This document shows, piece after piece, positions 1 to 10,162 of a stretch of 44,477 nt of DNA; the stretch's first letter is position 1, and every line of letters starts with the position of its first letter. Position numbers and translations under genes: made by a program. This stretch comes from Hyphomicrobiales bacterium (GTDB lineage: Bacteria; Pseudomonadota; Alphaproteobacteria; Rhizobiales; Rhizobiaceae). The notes below the pieces were generated by a model. That model was not told the origin of the DNA. It saw only the letters and a program-made list of their open reading frames with translations, and made no database searches. The stretch spans positions 1 through 44,477 of the forward strand of contig JAFKJU010000041.1 in the NCBI GenBank assembly GCA_017305935.1, in the 5' to 3' direction.

Positions 1-269
1 AGCAAAAACACCCAACAACAAAAGCAAACCGCCCTCGCCGCCAGAAGCGCTTCCGCCGCCGCCGATGAACGGGCTTATAGAACCACCCCACCCAAACAGT
101 CAACAGAGCGCCGTCAAAAAAATGAAGCAAAATGAGAAGTGACTGGTTTCGTTGAGAAATTTCGTATTCTCGTCTTTGATCTGCGACAATGCCGATGTTC
201 AGGCCAATTTAAGCCAGGCAATATCGGCCGTCCGGTTTTGTCGGATGGTCAAACTCCTGTCCCGTGTCG
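1..269. other. Left-edge stretch without a supported gene
   Basis: This stretch lies downstream of the treZ stop codon on the minus strand. The first 140 bases are A- and C-rich on the plus strand and differ in composition from the GC-rich genes to the right. Short frames are open here on both strands, but none has a start codon, ribosome binding site or recognisable product that would support a gene, and the flanking sequence is cut off by the window edge. No terminator with a T-run was seen after treZ. Confidence 0.5.
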
Positions 270-2141
<1,872 letters not shown>

Positions 2142-2174
2142 GGTGTCTCCATCAGCTTGTGGGCGAGATCGGGG

Positions 2175-2200
2175 AACTCGGGCCACGCCGGAATTGTTCC
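2175..2200 (-). promoter_or_regulatory. EcfG-type promoter for treZ
   Basis: Reading the minus strand, GGAAC (2200-2196) is followed after 17 bases by AGTT (2178-2175). This matches the alphaproteobacterial general-stress consensus GGAAC-N16/17-CGTT with one mismatch in the -10 element. The start of transcription would lie near 2168, about 27 bases before the GTG start of treZ. Confidence 0.55.
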
Positions 2201-2271
2201 CGCAGCGGGGCGGCAAAACGACGCCCCCGCAAATGGCGGGGGGCGCGGCTTCCATCATGCCGATCAGCCGC

Positions 2272-3126
2272 TCACATCAGGCGGCGGCTGGCGGTGGGGT
2301 CGGTCGGGGCGGTCTCCGCCGATGACGTCGTCTGCTCGGATGTGGATTTGACCCGCAGGTTGTTCTGGACATGGCTGACGCCGGAGACACGCTCGGCCAG
2401 ATCTTCGGCGCGGCGCTTGTCGAAGCGGCTGGAGACATGGCCTGACAGCGTCACCTCGCTCTTGCTGACCGCCACTTCGATGTCGGAAGCGTCCAGCGAC
2501 GGGTCGTCGCTCAAGCGATCGTTGACGTCTTCAAGGATGCGGGTGTCGGAGCGCTGGTAGTTGCGCGGTCCCTTTCCCCGGAACTGGTCGGCACGGCGGC
2601 GGCTTTCGGCCTGCTCGTCGCCGAACCAGGAAGCAACCTCATCGCCGGCGCGATCCAGGAAACCGCGTTGTTCGCCGCGATAGCGGTCGCGCTCCATGGC
2701 GTCTCGGTCCCGGTTGTCGCTATCGCGGCCATGGGAATAGGCGCCACGCGCAGCGACGTCACGGTAGCGGGCGTCGCGCTGGCCGGCATAGGAGGAGCGC
2801 ATGTCGCGACTGGCGCCGCGGCCGGCATTGTAGCCGGCATCGCCATAGCCACGATCCCAGTCACGTTCATCGGTGGTAAAGCTGCCGCCACGACCGTAAT
2901 GCGGCGCGTTCGGCTGGTTGCGCAGGCCTTGGTTTTCCTGGTCGCGGCTCCAGCCGCGCGCCATGGACGGCCTGTCGCGGTCGCCATACTCGCCGAAGTC
3001 GTAATATTCGCCGCTGCGGCCGTAATATCCGCCTTCCGAGGAGCCACGTTCCCGCACATCGTGATCGCGCTCGTGGCGCGCGGGATCCTGCTGATATCCT
3101 CCGGAGGAATAGGGATTGTTTGCCAT
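2272..3126 (-). CDS. BON-domain protein with Arg/Gly/Tyr-rich N-terminal region
   Basis: This 284-residue protein starts at an ATG with AGGAGA 6 bases upstream. Residues 1 to about 160 are of low complexity, rich in Arg, Gly, Asp, Tyr and Ser, with no signal peptide. An SWFGD motif (166-170) precedes a BON domain at about 193-262, recognisable by the pattern around EVTLSGHVSSRFDKRRAED and the following GV..V.NNL.V. BON domains are thought to bind membranes or other surfaces, and proteins with SWFGD motifs plus BON are common in alphaproteobacterial stress regulons. It sits between treZ and the EcfG-like sigma factor on the same strand, with its own EcfG-type promoter. The exact function is unknown; a stress-protective envelope or surface role is inferred. 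Confidence 0.85.
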   Translation of the reverse strand: MANNPYSSGGYQQDPARHERDHDVRERGSSEGGYYGRSGEYYDFGEYGDRDRPSMARGWSRDQENQGLRNQPNAPHYGRGGSFTTDERDWDRGYGDAGYNAGRGASRDMRSSYAGQRDARYRDVAARGAYSHGRDSDNRDRDAMERDRYRGEQRGFLDRAGDEVASWFGDEQAESRRRADQFRGKGPRNYQRSDTRILEDVNDRLSDDPSLDASDIEVAVSKSEVTLSGHVSSRFDKRRAEDLAERVSGVSHVQNNLRVKSTSEQTTSSAETAPTDPTASRRLM

Positions 3127-3178
3127 TGCGTGTCTCCTTCAATTGGTGCCCTGTCATCTTCGATCAGAACGAGGGCCC

Positions 3179-3203
3179 AACTGCGCTGCCCATGGCTTGT
3201 TCC
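3179..3203 (-). promoter_or_regulatory. EcfG-type promoter for the BON gene
   Basis: On the minus strand GGAAC (3203-3199) is followed after 16 bases by AGTT (3182-3179), one mismatch from GGAAC-N16-CGTT. It lies about 50 bases before the BON start codon at 3126. The -10 variant AGTT is the same as at treZ. Confidence 0.5.
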
Positions 3204-3325
3204 CGAGAATATCCAAAAACCGGGACGGCAAAAGCATTTCCAGCGGCAGCGGAATCGCCTCGGCGTCGGACAATGCGGCAAAAAGATAGGGCATTTCCGG
3301 TAAACCCGCGCTCACCGGAAACACC

Positions 3326-3829
3326 CTAGATCTCCTCGCCGAGTTCCAGCAACAATTGCCGGCGGGCGCGATTAAGGCGACTTTTTACCGTGCCGATCGC
3401 GCAATCGCAGATCTCCGCCGCCGTCTCGTAGCTTTCACCGAGAACGACGACGAGGGTGAGGATCTCGCGATACTGGTCGCCGAGCTTGCTGAAGGCGACC
3501 TCGACCTCGCGGGCCCGGGCGCTCCATTCCTGGGTCGCGTCGAGGCTCAAGCTGTCGCTGGCGCAGTTCTCGAGGCCGGGCACCTCGCGGCTGCTGATCT
3601 TCACACGCGTATAGAAAGTGTTGCGCATGATGGTGAACAGCCAGGATTTCAGGCGTGTTCCCGGCTCGAACTTGTCGAGATTGGCGAGCGCCTTGACCAG
3701 CGTTTCCTGCACGAGATCGTCGGCGTCGACCGGATCACGGCAGAACGTCCGCGCGAAGGCGCGCAAGGCCGGAATGAGCTTGACGATATCATCCCGTGCG
3801 AGTTCAACGCTCGGCTGTAGTTCTGACAC
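3326..3829 (-). CDS. ecfG: EcfG-like (general stress) ECF sigma factor
   Basis: This 167-residue sigma-70 family protein has region 2 at about residues 18-80, with DADDLVQETLVKAL and the FEPGTRLKSWLFTIMRN stretch typical of the EcfG (ECF15) group. Region 4 is at about 108-160 and contains the helix-turn-helix part GTVKSRLNRARRQ. It would direct RNA polymerase to GGAAC-N16/17-CGTT promoters, and several of these sit around it, including one before its own gene, which implies autoregulation. EcfG is normally held by the anti-sigma factor NepR and released by phosphorylated PhyR. No phyR is visible here, so this may be a second EcfG copy, as occurs in rhizobia. Assignment to EcfG rather than another ECF group rests on the FEPGT motif and the promoters. 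Confidence 0.85.
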   Translation of the reverse strand: MSELQPSVELARDDIVKLIPALRAFARTFCRDPVDADDLVQETLVKALANLDKFEPGTRLKSWLFTIMRNTFYTRVKISSREVPGLENCASDSLSLDATQEWSARAREVEVAFSKLGDQYREILTLVVVLGESYETAAEICDCAIGTVKSRLNRARRQLLLELGEEI

Positions 3830-3869
3830 CGTTTATGACCTTTCAGCGTGCGGGGAGGTGACGAACCTC

Positions 3870-3894
3870 AACGTGGCTTCGCGAAATTGGTTCC
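3870..3894 (-). promoter_or_regulatory. EcfG-type promoter for the sigma factor gene
   Basis: On the minus strand GGAAC (3894-3890), 16 bases, then CGTT (3873-3870): an exact consensus match. It is about 40 bases before the sigma factor ATG at 3829, so the sigma factor probably activates its own gene. Confidence 0.75.
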
Positions 3895-3904
3895 GGGCCG
3901 AACG

Positions 3905-4377
<473 letters not shown>

Positions 4378-4522
4378 TCTGACCGGCCATCCCGTTGAAA
4401 CATCCAGGCATTGCATCCGTGCAACGCCAGTCAAATGCTTTTTGCGCCTTCGCGTATCCGCCTTGCCCACCCTTCGCCTTGTCGTCATAGTCGGGATCGG
4501 AGGGAATGGAGCAAGGATAGCG

Positions 4523-4696
4523 ATGACGGATTTGCAGAAGGAAACGGCCGAACGAGCGGAAGCCCATGTGGCCCTGCTGCTCGACCAGATCGAAAAGGAA
4601 GCCGTGCCGGCTCGCCTGCTGGATCTGGCGATGAAGCTTCAGCAAGCCCTTCACGACCGTCACGCCCGCGTCGAAAATGCCGACCAGGGCGCCTGA
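4523..4696 (+). CDS. 57-residue protein, possible NepR-like anti-sigma factor
   Basis: A small acidic, helical protein. The ATG at 4523 has AAGGA (4513-4517) 5 bases upstream; the longer in-frame start at 4442 encodes an unlikely N-terminus. Residues 23-43 read [17 protein letters not shown] and resemble the NepR core pattern (E-P-V-P-x-R-hydrophobic-L-x-L-x-x-x-L), with Ala replacing the first Pro. NepR proteins bind EcfG sigma factors and keep them inactive, so its place 700 bases from the EcfG-like gene is suggestive. It lacks an obvious match to the first NepR helix and no EcfG-type promoter was seen before it. The downstream glycosylase begins 7 bases after its stop, so the two may be cotranscribed. 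It could equally be an unrelated small helical protein. Confidence 0.6.
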   Translation: MTDLQKETAERAEAHVALLLDQIEKEAVPARLLDLAMKLQQALHDRHARVENADQGA

Positions 4697-4703
4697 GCCC
4701 GCG

Positions 4704-5261
4704 ATGACCTCGCTTTCCCTGCAGTCTTTTTTCGATCGCGATGCTGTCGATGTCGCGCACGACCTTGTCGGCTGGTTCCTGACCGTCGATGGAATCGGCG
4801 GAGTGATCGCCGAGACGGAGGCCTATCGGCGTGACGATCCGGCCTCGCACAGCTTTTCCGGCCCGACGCCGCGCAACGCCGCCATGTTCGGGCCGCCGGG
4901 GCATGCCTATGTCTATCGGTCCTACGGCATTCACTGGTGTTTGAACTTTGTCTGTGCCGAAGCAGGCGCCGTGCTGGTTCGCGCGCTGGTGCCGGATGCC
5001 GGGCTGGAGCGCATGATCGAACGGCGCGCGACCGACCGCCTGGCGGCGCTGTGCAGCGGCCCGGGCAAATTATGCGCGGCGCTGGCGGTCGACAAGCGTC
5101 ACGACGGCCTGGCGCTGGACAGGACCCCCTTCTTTCTGCGCCCCGGCGAGCCGTGCGAGGTCGCAGTTTCCAAACGCATCGGGATCACGAAAAATGCCGA
5201 AGCGCCCTGGCGCTTCGGCATTGCCGGTTCGTCCTTCGTCAGCAGGCGTTTCAAGCCCTGA
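4704..5261 (+). CDS. DNA-3-methyladenine glycosylase, AAG/MPG family
   Basis: This is a 185-residue base-excision repair enzyme that removes alkylated purines from DNA. It has the expected core of the alkyladenine glycosylase family: VIAETEAY at 34-41, in which Glu39 is the likely general base and Tyr41 the likely intercalating residue by comparison with human AAG, His49 in [27 protein letters not shown], and GPGKLC. The ATG at 4704 matches where family members begin; no strong Shine-Dalgarno site is visible. It starts 7 bases after the 57-residue gene and is convergent with the DUF2188-like gene, leaving only 9 bases between them. DNA repair fits the stress character of the neighbourhood, although this gene has no EcfG-type promoter of its own that I could see. 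Confidence 0.92.
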   Translation: MTSLSLQSFFDRDAVDVAHDLVGWFLTVDGIGGVIAETEAYRRDDPASHSFSGPTPRNAAMFGPPGHAYVYRSYGIHWCLNFVCAEAGAVLVRALVPDAGLERMIERRATDRLAALCSGPGKLCAALAVDKRHDGLALDRTPFFLRPGEPCEVAVSKRIGITKNAEAPWRFGIAGSSFVSRRFKP

Positions 5262-5270
5262 GCGCGCCGA

Positions 5271-5525
5271 TCAGTGCGAGACGGCGTTGGAACCCGCCAG
5301 AGCCATCGCCCGCGCGCGCCGTGGCGACGCAACGGCGGACATCGCGCCTCTCAGCGTTTGCGAACGCAAGACAATACGGGCGCCGTCGCTTTCGCGCTGC
5401 TCGCAGTAGGCGCTGGCTGCCTGCAATGCCAGATCGTAGCAGGGATAAGACGCGGAATGGTAGCCATCGGCAACGAATACCCAACCGTTGTCCGCCGGCA
5501 GGATATCGCAATAGACATGAGTCAT
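5271..5525 (-). CDS. Small DUF2188-like protein
   Basis: An 84-residue protein starting at an ATG with AGGAGA 5 bases upstream. The N-terminal half (MTHVYCDILPADNGWVFVAD) and the following A-rich helix resemble DUF2188-type small proteins, in which a Trp-containing beta hairpin is followed by a helix. The C-terminal part is Ala/Arg-rich and less constrained. Function is unknown. An exact EcfG-type promoter lies about 24 bases before the start, and the gene is divergent from the DUF2934-like gene, which has its own EcfG-type promoter. Induction in stress or stationary phase is therefore likely. The family assignment is by pattern only. Confidence 0.75.
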   Translation of the reverse strand: MTHVYCDILPADNGWVFVADGYHSASYPCYDLALQAASAYCEQRESDGARIVLRSQTLRGAMSAVASPRRARAMALAGSNAVSH

Positions 5526-5548
5526 GGGGGTCTCCTTCCGCCGCTTCC

Positions 5549-5573
5549 AACGAAGGAGCCGTGAAGTTGTTCC
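5549..5573 (-). promoter_or_regulatory. EcfG-type promoter for the DUF2188-like gene
   Basis: On the minus strand GGAAC (5573-5569), 16 bases, CGTT (5552-5549): an exact consensus match. The start codon at 5525 follows at the usual distance, with AGGAGA between. Confidence 0.75.
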
Positions 5574-5646
5574 CCGTATGGGGTAAGATTTTTCATGTAG
5601 GCCGTTTTTGTCGCACCGCGGAATCTTTCCAACCGCCGCGCTCTAT

Positions 5647-5671
5647 GGAACTATCGTCATGCGTCGTCGTT
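5647..5671 (+). promoter_or_regulatory. EcfG-type promoter for the DUF2934-like gene
   Basis: GGAAC (5647-5651), 16 bases, CGTT (5668-5671): an exact consensus match. The predicted transcript starts near 5678, about 25 bases before the ATG at 5703. Confidence 0.75.
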
Positions 5672-5702
5672 AAGATGCGTCATGACACGGGGAGATCGAT
5701 CC

Positions 5703-5942
5703 ATGACGGAATCCGTCTATGAACGCGTAAAAAAACGTGCCTACGAACTTTGGGAAGAAGAAGGCCGGCCCTGGGGCAGGGACATGATCCATTGGGAACG
5801 CGCCCACCAGGAAATAGCTGCCGGCAACGAAGCGGCGCCCCCTATCCGCGTCGCCTCCGTCGAGACGGCGGACATCGTCGCGAGCGAGGCGGTCGCCACG
5901 GCCAAGGGACCGGCCAAGCGTGCATCGCGAAAGGCGGGCTGA
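5703..5942 (+). CDS. DUF2934-like small protein
   Basis: A 79-residue protein. The ATG at 5703 is preferred over 5682 because GGGGAGA lies about 7 bases upstream and the conserved domain begins right after it. Residues 3-35 (VYERVKKRAYELWEEEGRPW onward to the HWERA stretch) match the DUF2934 signature: a helical domain with RAYELWE, GRPxG and HWxxA. The C-terminal half is Ala/Lys-rich and resembles the basic tails of DNA-associated proteins, though this is only a compositional remark. DUF2934 proteins are widespread in stress-induced gene sets of rhizobia and their function is not known. The exact EcfG-type promoter upstream supports stress control. Confidence 0.85.
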   Translation: MTESVYERVKKRAYELWEEEGRPWGRDMIHWERAHQEIAAGNEAAPPIRVASVETADIVASEAVATAKGPAKRASRKAG

Positions 5943-6000
5943 GCGTCGACGCCGTTCCGCACCGGTAAAGCCAAAGCCCTCGGGAAAATTTCCAGACGGC

Positions 6001-6025
6001 GGAACACGCATACGGAACGGGCGTT
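6001..6025 (+). promoter_or_regulatory. EcfG-type promoter upstream of glgA
   Basis: GGAAC (6001-6005), 16 bases, CGTT (6022-6025): an exact consensus match. The predicted leader to the glgA ATG at 6140 is about 108 bases, longer than for the other genes in this set. Confidence 0.65.
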
Positions 6026-6139
6026 GAACCATTGCCGTGCCCGTTCCAGCGATGAACACCGATGGCGAAGCGCTGATGCGTCTTCGCCCGTTCCCTGCTG
6101 TCCCGATGACTGGTCTATCGTTATACAAGGGGATTGTTC

Positions 6140-7615
6140 ATGCAAATCTTGTCCGTGGCATCGGAAGTCTTTCCTCTGGTGAAGACCGGTGGTCTCGGCG
6201 ATGTCACGGGGGCCTTGCCCAAATATCTTCGCCGTTTCGGCATCCAGATGAAAACCCTGGTGCCCGGCTATCCCGCGCTTTTGCGCGCCGTCAAGGCTAT
6301 GGAACCGGTGGTGCAGTTCGACGAGCTGTTCGGCGGGCCTGCGACGCTTTTGCAGGCGCGCGCCGCCGATCTCGACCTGCTGATCCTGCATGCGCCTGCG
6401 CTCTACGAGCGCCGCGGCGGCCCCTATATCGACGATCAGGGCAATGATCATCCCGACAACTGGAAACGCTTCGCCGCCCTCTCCGCCGTCGCCGCCGAAA
6501 TCGCCGGCGGGCTGATGCCGCAATGGTGCCCGGATATCGTCCACACTCATGACTGGCAATCGGCGCTGGCCAGCGTCTACATGCGCTACAGCCGGGCAAG
6601 ACATGTGCCGAGCGTGCTCACCGTGCACAACCTCGCTTTCCAGGGCCAGTTTTCGGCCGGCATCCTGCCGGCGCTCGGCCTGCCCCCGGAAAGCCATGGC
6701 ATCGATTGCCTCGAATATCACGGCGATATCAGCTTCCTCAAGGGCGGGCTGCAGACGGCGAACGCCATCACCACCGTCAGTCCCACCTACGCCCGCGAGA
6801 TCCTGACGGCCGAATTCGGCATGGGGCTGGAGGGCGTGCTCAATGCCCGCGTCCGCGATCTTGTCGGCATCGTCAACGGCATCGACACCTCGATCTGGGA
6901 TCCGGCAAGCGATACGGCGCTGGTCGAACGCTACGATTACCTCGACATCACCCCGCGCCTTGCCAACCGCGCGCGCCTGCAAACGGAATTCGGGCTCGAT
7001 TCCGACGATTGCCCGATCTTTGCGGTCGTCAGCCGCCTGACCTGGCAGAAGGGCATGGACATGCTCGCCACCGTCGCCGACGATCTCGTCCATCGTGGCG
7101 GCAAGCTGATCGTTTTCGGGCGCGGAGACCACGATATCGAGGATCGACTGGCGGGCGTGGCGCTGCGCCATCCCGGCCGCGTCGCCGTACGCCTCGGTTA
7201 CGACGAGCACACGGCCCATCTCATCCATGGCGGATCGGACGCTATCGTCCAGCCCTCGCGCTTCGAGCCCTGCGGCCTGACGCAGCTCTATGCGCTGCGT
7301 TACGGCAGCGTGCCGGTCGTCTCCCGCACCGGCGGCCTGTCGGAAACCATCATCGACGCCAATGACGCCGCCATGTCGGCCCGCGTCGCCACCGGCTTCC
7401 AGTTCCATCCGGTCAACGAGGACGGGCTGAAGCTGGCGCTGCACCGCGCCATCGCCGCATTCCGCGATCCGCGCCTGTGGACAAGGCTTCAGCATCAGGG
7501 GATGCGCGCGCGATTCTCCTGGGAGCGCAGCGCCGAGCGTTATGCCGACCTCTATGCCGCCCTGCTCGTGGCGCGTGACGGCTCTCACACACCCGCCTCC
7601 CGCGCCCTCGGCTGA
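6140..7615 (+). CDS. glgA: Glycogen synthase (ADP-glucose)
   Basis: A 491-residue GT5-family enzyme that transfers glucose from ADP-glucose to the growing alpha-1,4-glucan. The [13 protein letters not shown] motif near residue 15 binds ADP-glucose. The C-terminal Rossmann half holds SRLTWQKG, and [17 protein letters not shown] followed by RTGGL, which are typical of GlgA. The length is normal for bacteria. The ATG at 6140 has AAGGGGA (6127-6133) 6 bases upstream; the frame also opens at a TTG two codons earlier. glgB, glgC and glgP are not next to it, unlike in many rhizobia, where glgP-glgB-glgC-glgA form a run. It converges with glgX and shares a bidirectional terminator with it. Confidence 0.96.
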   Translation: MQILSVASEVFPLVKTGGLGDVTGALPKYLRRFGIQMKTLVPGYPALLRAVKAMEPVVQFDELFGGPATLLQARAADLDLLILHAPALYERRGGPYIDDQGNDHPDNWKRFAALSAVAAEIAGGLMPQWCPDIVHTHDWQSALASVYMRYSRARHVPSVLTVHNLAFQGQFSAGILPALGLPPESHGIDCLEYHGDISFLKGGLQTANAITTVSPTYAREILTAEFGMGLEGVLNARVRDLVGIVNGIDTSIWDPASDTALVERYDYLDITPRLANRARLQTEFGLDSDDCPIFAVVSRLTWQKGMDMLATVADDLVHRGGKLIVFGRGDHDIEDRLAGVALRHPGRVAVRLGYDEHTAHLIHGGSDAIVQPSRFEPCGLTQLYALRYGSVPVVSRTGGLSETIIDANDAAMSARVATGFQFHPVNEDGLKLALHRAIAAFRDPRLWTRLQHQGMRARFSWERSAERYADLYAALLVARDGSHTPASRALG

Positions 7616-7631
7616 TTTCCTTCTCTCATGC

Positions 7632-7665
7632 AAAAGCCCGGACCGTGGGTCCGGGCTTTTTGCAT
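7632..7665. terminator. Bidirectional terminator between glgA and glgX
   Basis: A perfect 13-bp inverted repeat (left arm 7632-7644, right arm 7648-7660) with a 3-base loop has a GC-rich core, A-run on the left and T-run on the right. It can therefore act as a rho-independent terminator in both directions. It lies between the stop codons of the convergent genes glgA and glgX. Confidence 0.9.
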
Positions 7666-7683
7666 GTCCTGTGGCGCAATGGT

Positions 7684-9771
7684 TTACGCTTTGCGGAACA
7701 GCGCGAGGCTGCGGTTTTCCAGTTCGAAAGCGGCGCCGCCGGTAAACCGGTCGCCGGAACGATCCGGATCTGCGGTGGTCAGTTCCAGTTGCCATTCGCC
7801 CTCCTGAGGCGCCGGCAGCGTGAAAGGCACCATGCCGTCATGCGGATTGAACAGCAGCACGGCCTCGCGCCATATGCCCTCGCCTTCAACCTCATCATGC
7901 AGATGGAATTGGACGCCGATGGTGGTGCCGCCGGGATCGTTCCAATGTTCCTGTGTCTGCTCGCCGCCGTTGCAGTTCAGCCAGGTGATCGACATGGTGT
8001 TGCGCCAGCTTTCGCGGCGGAACAGCGGCTGTTCGGCGCGGATCGCCGTCAGGCGGCGGGTGAAATCGCGCAAGGCGTCCGCCGAGGGCGGCAGGTTTTC
8101 CCAATGCAGCCAGCTGATCTCGCTGTCCTGGCAATAGCCGTTGTTGTTGCCGAGCTGGCTGCGGCCGAACTCGTCGCCGGCGAGCAGCATCGGCGTGCCG
8201 TGCGACAGCAGCAGCGTGGCAAGAAAATTGCGTTTCTGCCGCTCGCGCACCGCATTGATGCCGTCGTCATCGGTCGGCCCCTCGGCGCCGTAATTGAAAC
8301 TGCGGTTATGGTCGTGGCCGTCATTGTTGTCTTCGCCATTCGCCTCGTTGTGTTTCTCGTTGTAGGAAACGAGGTCGTTGACGGTGAAGCCGTCATGGGC
8401 GGCGATGAAATTGATGGTGGACCAGGGGCGGCGGCCGCGCAGGTCGTAGATGTCGCCTGACCCGAGAAGGCGTGCGGAAAAATCAGGCGCCGTGCCGTCG
8501 GTATCCAGCCAGTATTCGCGCACGGTGTCGCGATAGCGGTCGTTCCATTCGGCCCAACCGGGCGGGAAGCCGCCGAGCTGATAACCGCCCGGCCCGACAT
8601 CCCAGGGCTCGCCGATCAGCTTCACCCTTGACAGGACCGGATCCTGGGTCATGACGTCGAAGAAGCCGCCGCGCTGGTCGAAGCCATCCGGCTCGCGCCC
8701 GAGGATGGTGCCGAGATCGAAGCGGAAACCGTCGACATGCATATGCTCGACCCAGTAGCGCAGCGAATCGGTGATCAGCTGCAGCACGCGCGGATGCGAG
8801 GTGTTGACCGTGTTCCCGGTGCCGGTGTCGTTGATGTAGTAACGATGATCGTCCGGCATCGTCCGGTAATAGGAGAAATTGTCGATGCCCTTGAACGACA
8901 GCGTCGGCCCGAGTTCGTTGCCCTCGGCCGTGTGGTTGTAGACCACGTCGAGGATGACCTCGATGCCGGCATCGTGGAAGGCGCGCACCATGTCGCGAAA
9001 CCCGTTCATGCCGCGCGGCCCGTAATAACGCGAGGCGGGCGCGAAGAAGGCGAGCGTGTTGTAACCCCAGTAATTCTTCAGGCCGCGGTCGAGCAGATGC
9101 GAATCGTCGGGAAATTCATGCACCGGCAGCAATTCGACCGAAGTAATGCCGAGGCTCTTGATGTAATCGACCGCAGCCCTGTGGCCGAGCCCCTCATATG
9201 TGCCGCGCAGCTCCTGCGGGATCGCCGGATTGAGCTGGGTGAAGCCCTTCACATGGGTCTCGTAGATGAGCGTGCGTGGCCAGGGGATATCGGGGCGCGT
9301 GTCGCCGCTCCAGTCATAGGCATTCGGATCCACCACCCGGCACTTCGGCATGCCGGCGGCGCTGTCGCGCTCGTCGAAGGTCAGATCCTTGTCCTCATGC
9401 AGGAGGTCGTAGCCGAACAGCGCCTCCGACCACTTGATCTCGCCGGCGAGTTCCCGCGCGTAAGGATCGATCAGCAGCTTGTTCGGGTTGAAGCGGTGGC
9501 CGTTGCCGGGATCGTAGGGGCCATGGACGCGATAACCATAGAGCGCGCCGGGCTTCAGGCCGGGCACGAAACCGTGCCAGATCTCGTTGGTGAATTCCGG
9601 CAGGGTCAGCCGGGCGATCTCGTTTTCGCCGCTGTCGTCGAACAGGCACAGCTCGACGCGCTCGGCATGGGCGCTGAACAGCGCGAAATTGACGCCCTCC
9701 CCCGTCCATGTCGCGCCCCGCATCGTCCAGTCTCCGGGAAGGATGGAAAAACTGCCATTCGTCGATACCAT
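7684..9771 (-). CDS. glgX: Glycogen debranching enzyme (GlgX)
   Basis: A 695-residue GH13 isoamylase-type enzyme that hydrolyses alpha-1,6 branches of phosphorylase-limited glycogen, feeding maltodextrins to trehalose or glucose metabolism. An N-terminal CBM48-like module (GEGVNFALFSAHAERVELCL) precedes the barrel. The regions DVVYNHTAEG, GFRFDLGTILG (nucleophile Asp), LIGEPWD (acid/base Glu) and AAHDGF are all present. I prefer the ATG at 9771 because homologues begin about 25 residues before GVNF. An in-frame ATG at 9723 has a better ribosome site (GGAG, 8 bases away) but would trim the module. The longer frame to 9840 adds an unlikely Cys-rich start. A weak EcfG-like promoter lies upstream. 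Confidence 0.94.
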   Translation of the reverse strand: MVSTNGSFSILPGDWTMRGATWTGEGVNFALFSAHAERVELCLFDDSGENEIARLTLPEFTNEIWHGFVPGLKPGALYGYRVHGPYDPGNGHRFNPNKLLIDPYARELAGEIKWSEALFGYDLLHEDKDLTFDERDSAAGMPKCRVVDPNAYDWSGDTRPDIPWPRTLIYETHVKGFTQLNPAIPQELRGTYEGLGHRAAVDYIKSLGITSVELLPVHEFPDDSHLLDRGLKNYWGYNTLAFFAPASRYYGPRGMNGFRDMVRAFHDAGIEVILDVVYNHTAEGNELGPTLSFKGIDNFSYYRTMPDDHRYYINDTGTGNTVNTSHPRVLQLITDSLRYWVEHMHVDGFRFDLGTILGREPDGFDQRGGFFDVMTQDPVLSRVKLIGEPWDVGPGGYQLGGFPPGWAEWNDRYRDTVREYWLDTDGTAPDFSARLLGSGDIYDLRGRRPWSTINFIAAHDGFTVNDLVSYNEKHNEANGEDNNDGHDHNRSFNYGAEGPTDDDGINAVRERQKRNFLATLLLSHGTPMLLAGDEFGRSQLGNNNGYCQDSEISWLHWENLPPSADALRDFTRRLTAIRAEQPLFRRESWRNTMSITWLNCNGGEQTQEHWNDPGGTTIGVQFHLHDEVEGEGIWREAVLLFNPHDGMVPFTLPAPQEGEWQLELTTADPDRSGDRFTGGAAFELENRSLALFRKA

Positions 9772-9802
9772 GAAATCTGCCCCGCGTTGTGTCGCGCTGT
9801 AA

Positions 9803-9827
9803 AAGGCGCAACCGCGGCATTGGTTCC
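9803..9827 (-). promoter_or_regulatory. Weak EcfG-like promoter before glgX
   Basis: On the minus strand GGAAC (9827-9823), 16 bases, CCTT (9806-9803). It deviates from the consensus at one base of the -10 element but keeps the TT. Its place about 32 bases before the preferred glgX start is right, yet the match alone is not conclusive. Confidence 0.3.
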
Positions 9828-10162
9828 CGCCATCCGGCAAATTTCAACCGATTCGACCGGCGGCGGCGCAAGCAACCTTTCGCCGAACCGGAAGACGCGA
9901 CGCAACCGTTCGCTGTGATTCGCATGGGAGACCGGACAATAAGCCCGCGAATTGGTCGGGAATAGAAAATTGACCGCGCAATCTGCTGGAAATCGATCCA
10001 TTTTTTCAGCACCAAGTCATATTTTCGCCGGTTTGGGAAAAAATATCCAGAAACAGGACCGTTTCTGTGGACATCGGTGCCTTGCCTGTCTTACAGTCGC
10101 GTCCGACGCCACGGCATCGCAAGGGCACCCCACGAAGCATTGTAACCATTGGAGGATCGTGT
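9828..10162. other. Intergenic region between glgX and the mrp region, with a palindrome
   Basis: This 335-base stretch separates the divergent glgX and mrp units and must hold the mrp promoter, which I could not place. It is richer in A and T near 9950-10060 than its surroundings. A 7-bp inverted repeat CAGAAAC-N6-GTTTCTG (10048-10067) could be an operator. No gene is supported: a longer in-frame start at 10067 for the next gene has no ribosome binding site. Confidence 0.5.

Noticed and set aside
1-110. Minus-strand frame at the left edge reading SPFIGGGGSASGGEGG then a Leu run
   Set aside because: It looks like a Gly-rich linker and hydrophobic segment but is cut by the window edge, is preceded by a stop with no start codon, and overlaps two open plus-strand frames. 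There is not enough to call a gene.
2172-2200. Plus-strand GGAAC-N17-TGTT overlapping the treZ promoter
   Set aside because: The region is partly palindromic so a plus-strand match arises too, but no plus-strand gene follows it.
4406-4428. Imperfect hairpin after the 129-residue gene
   Set aside because: The stem has a mismatch and the nearest T-run begins more than 10 bases after it, so termination is not supported.
5741-7795. 684-codon minus-strand frame spanning glgA
   Set aside because: It covers glgA and parts of DUF2934 in antisense. Codon-position bias explains its length, and it has no domain.
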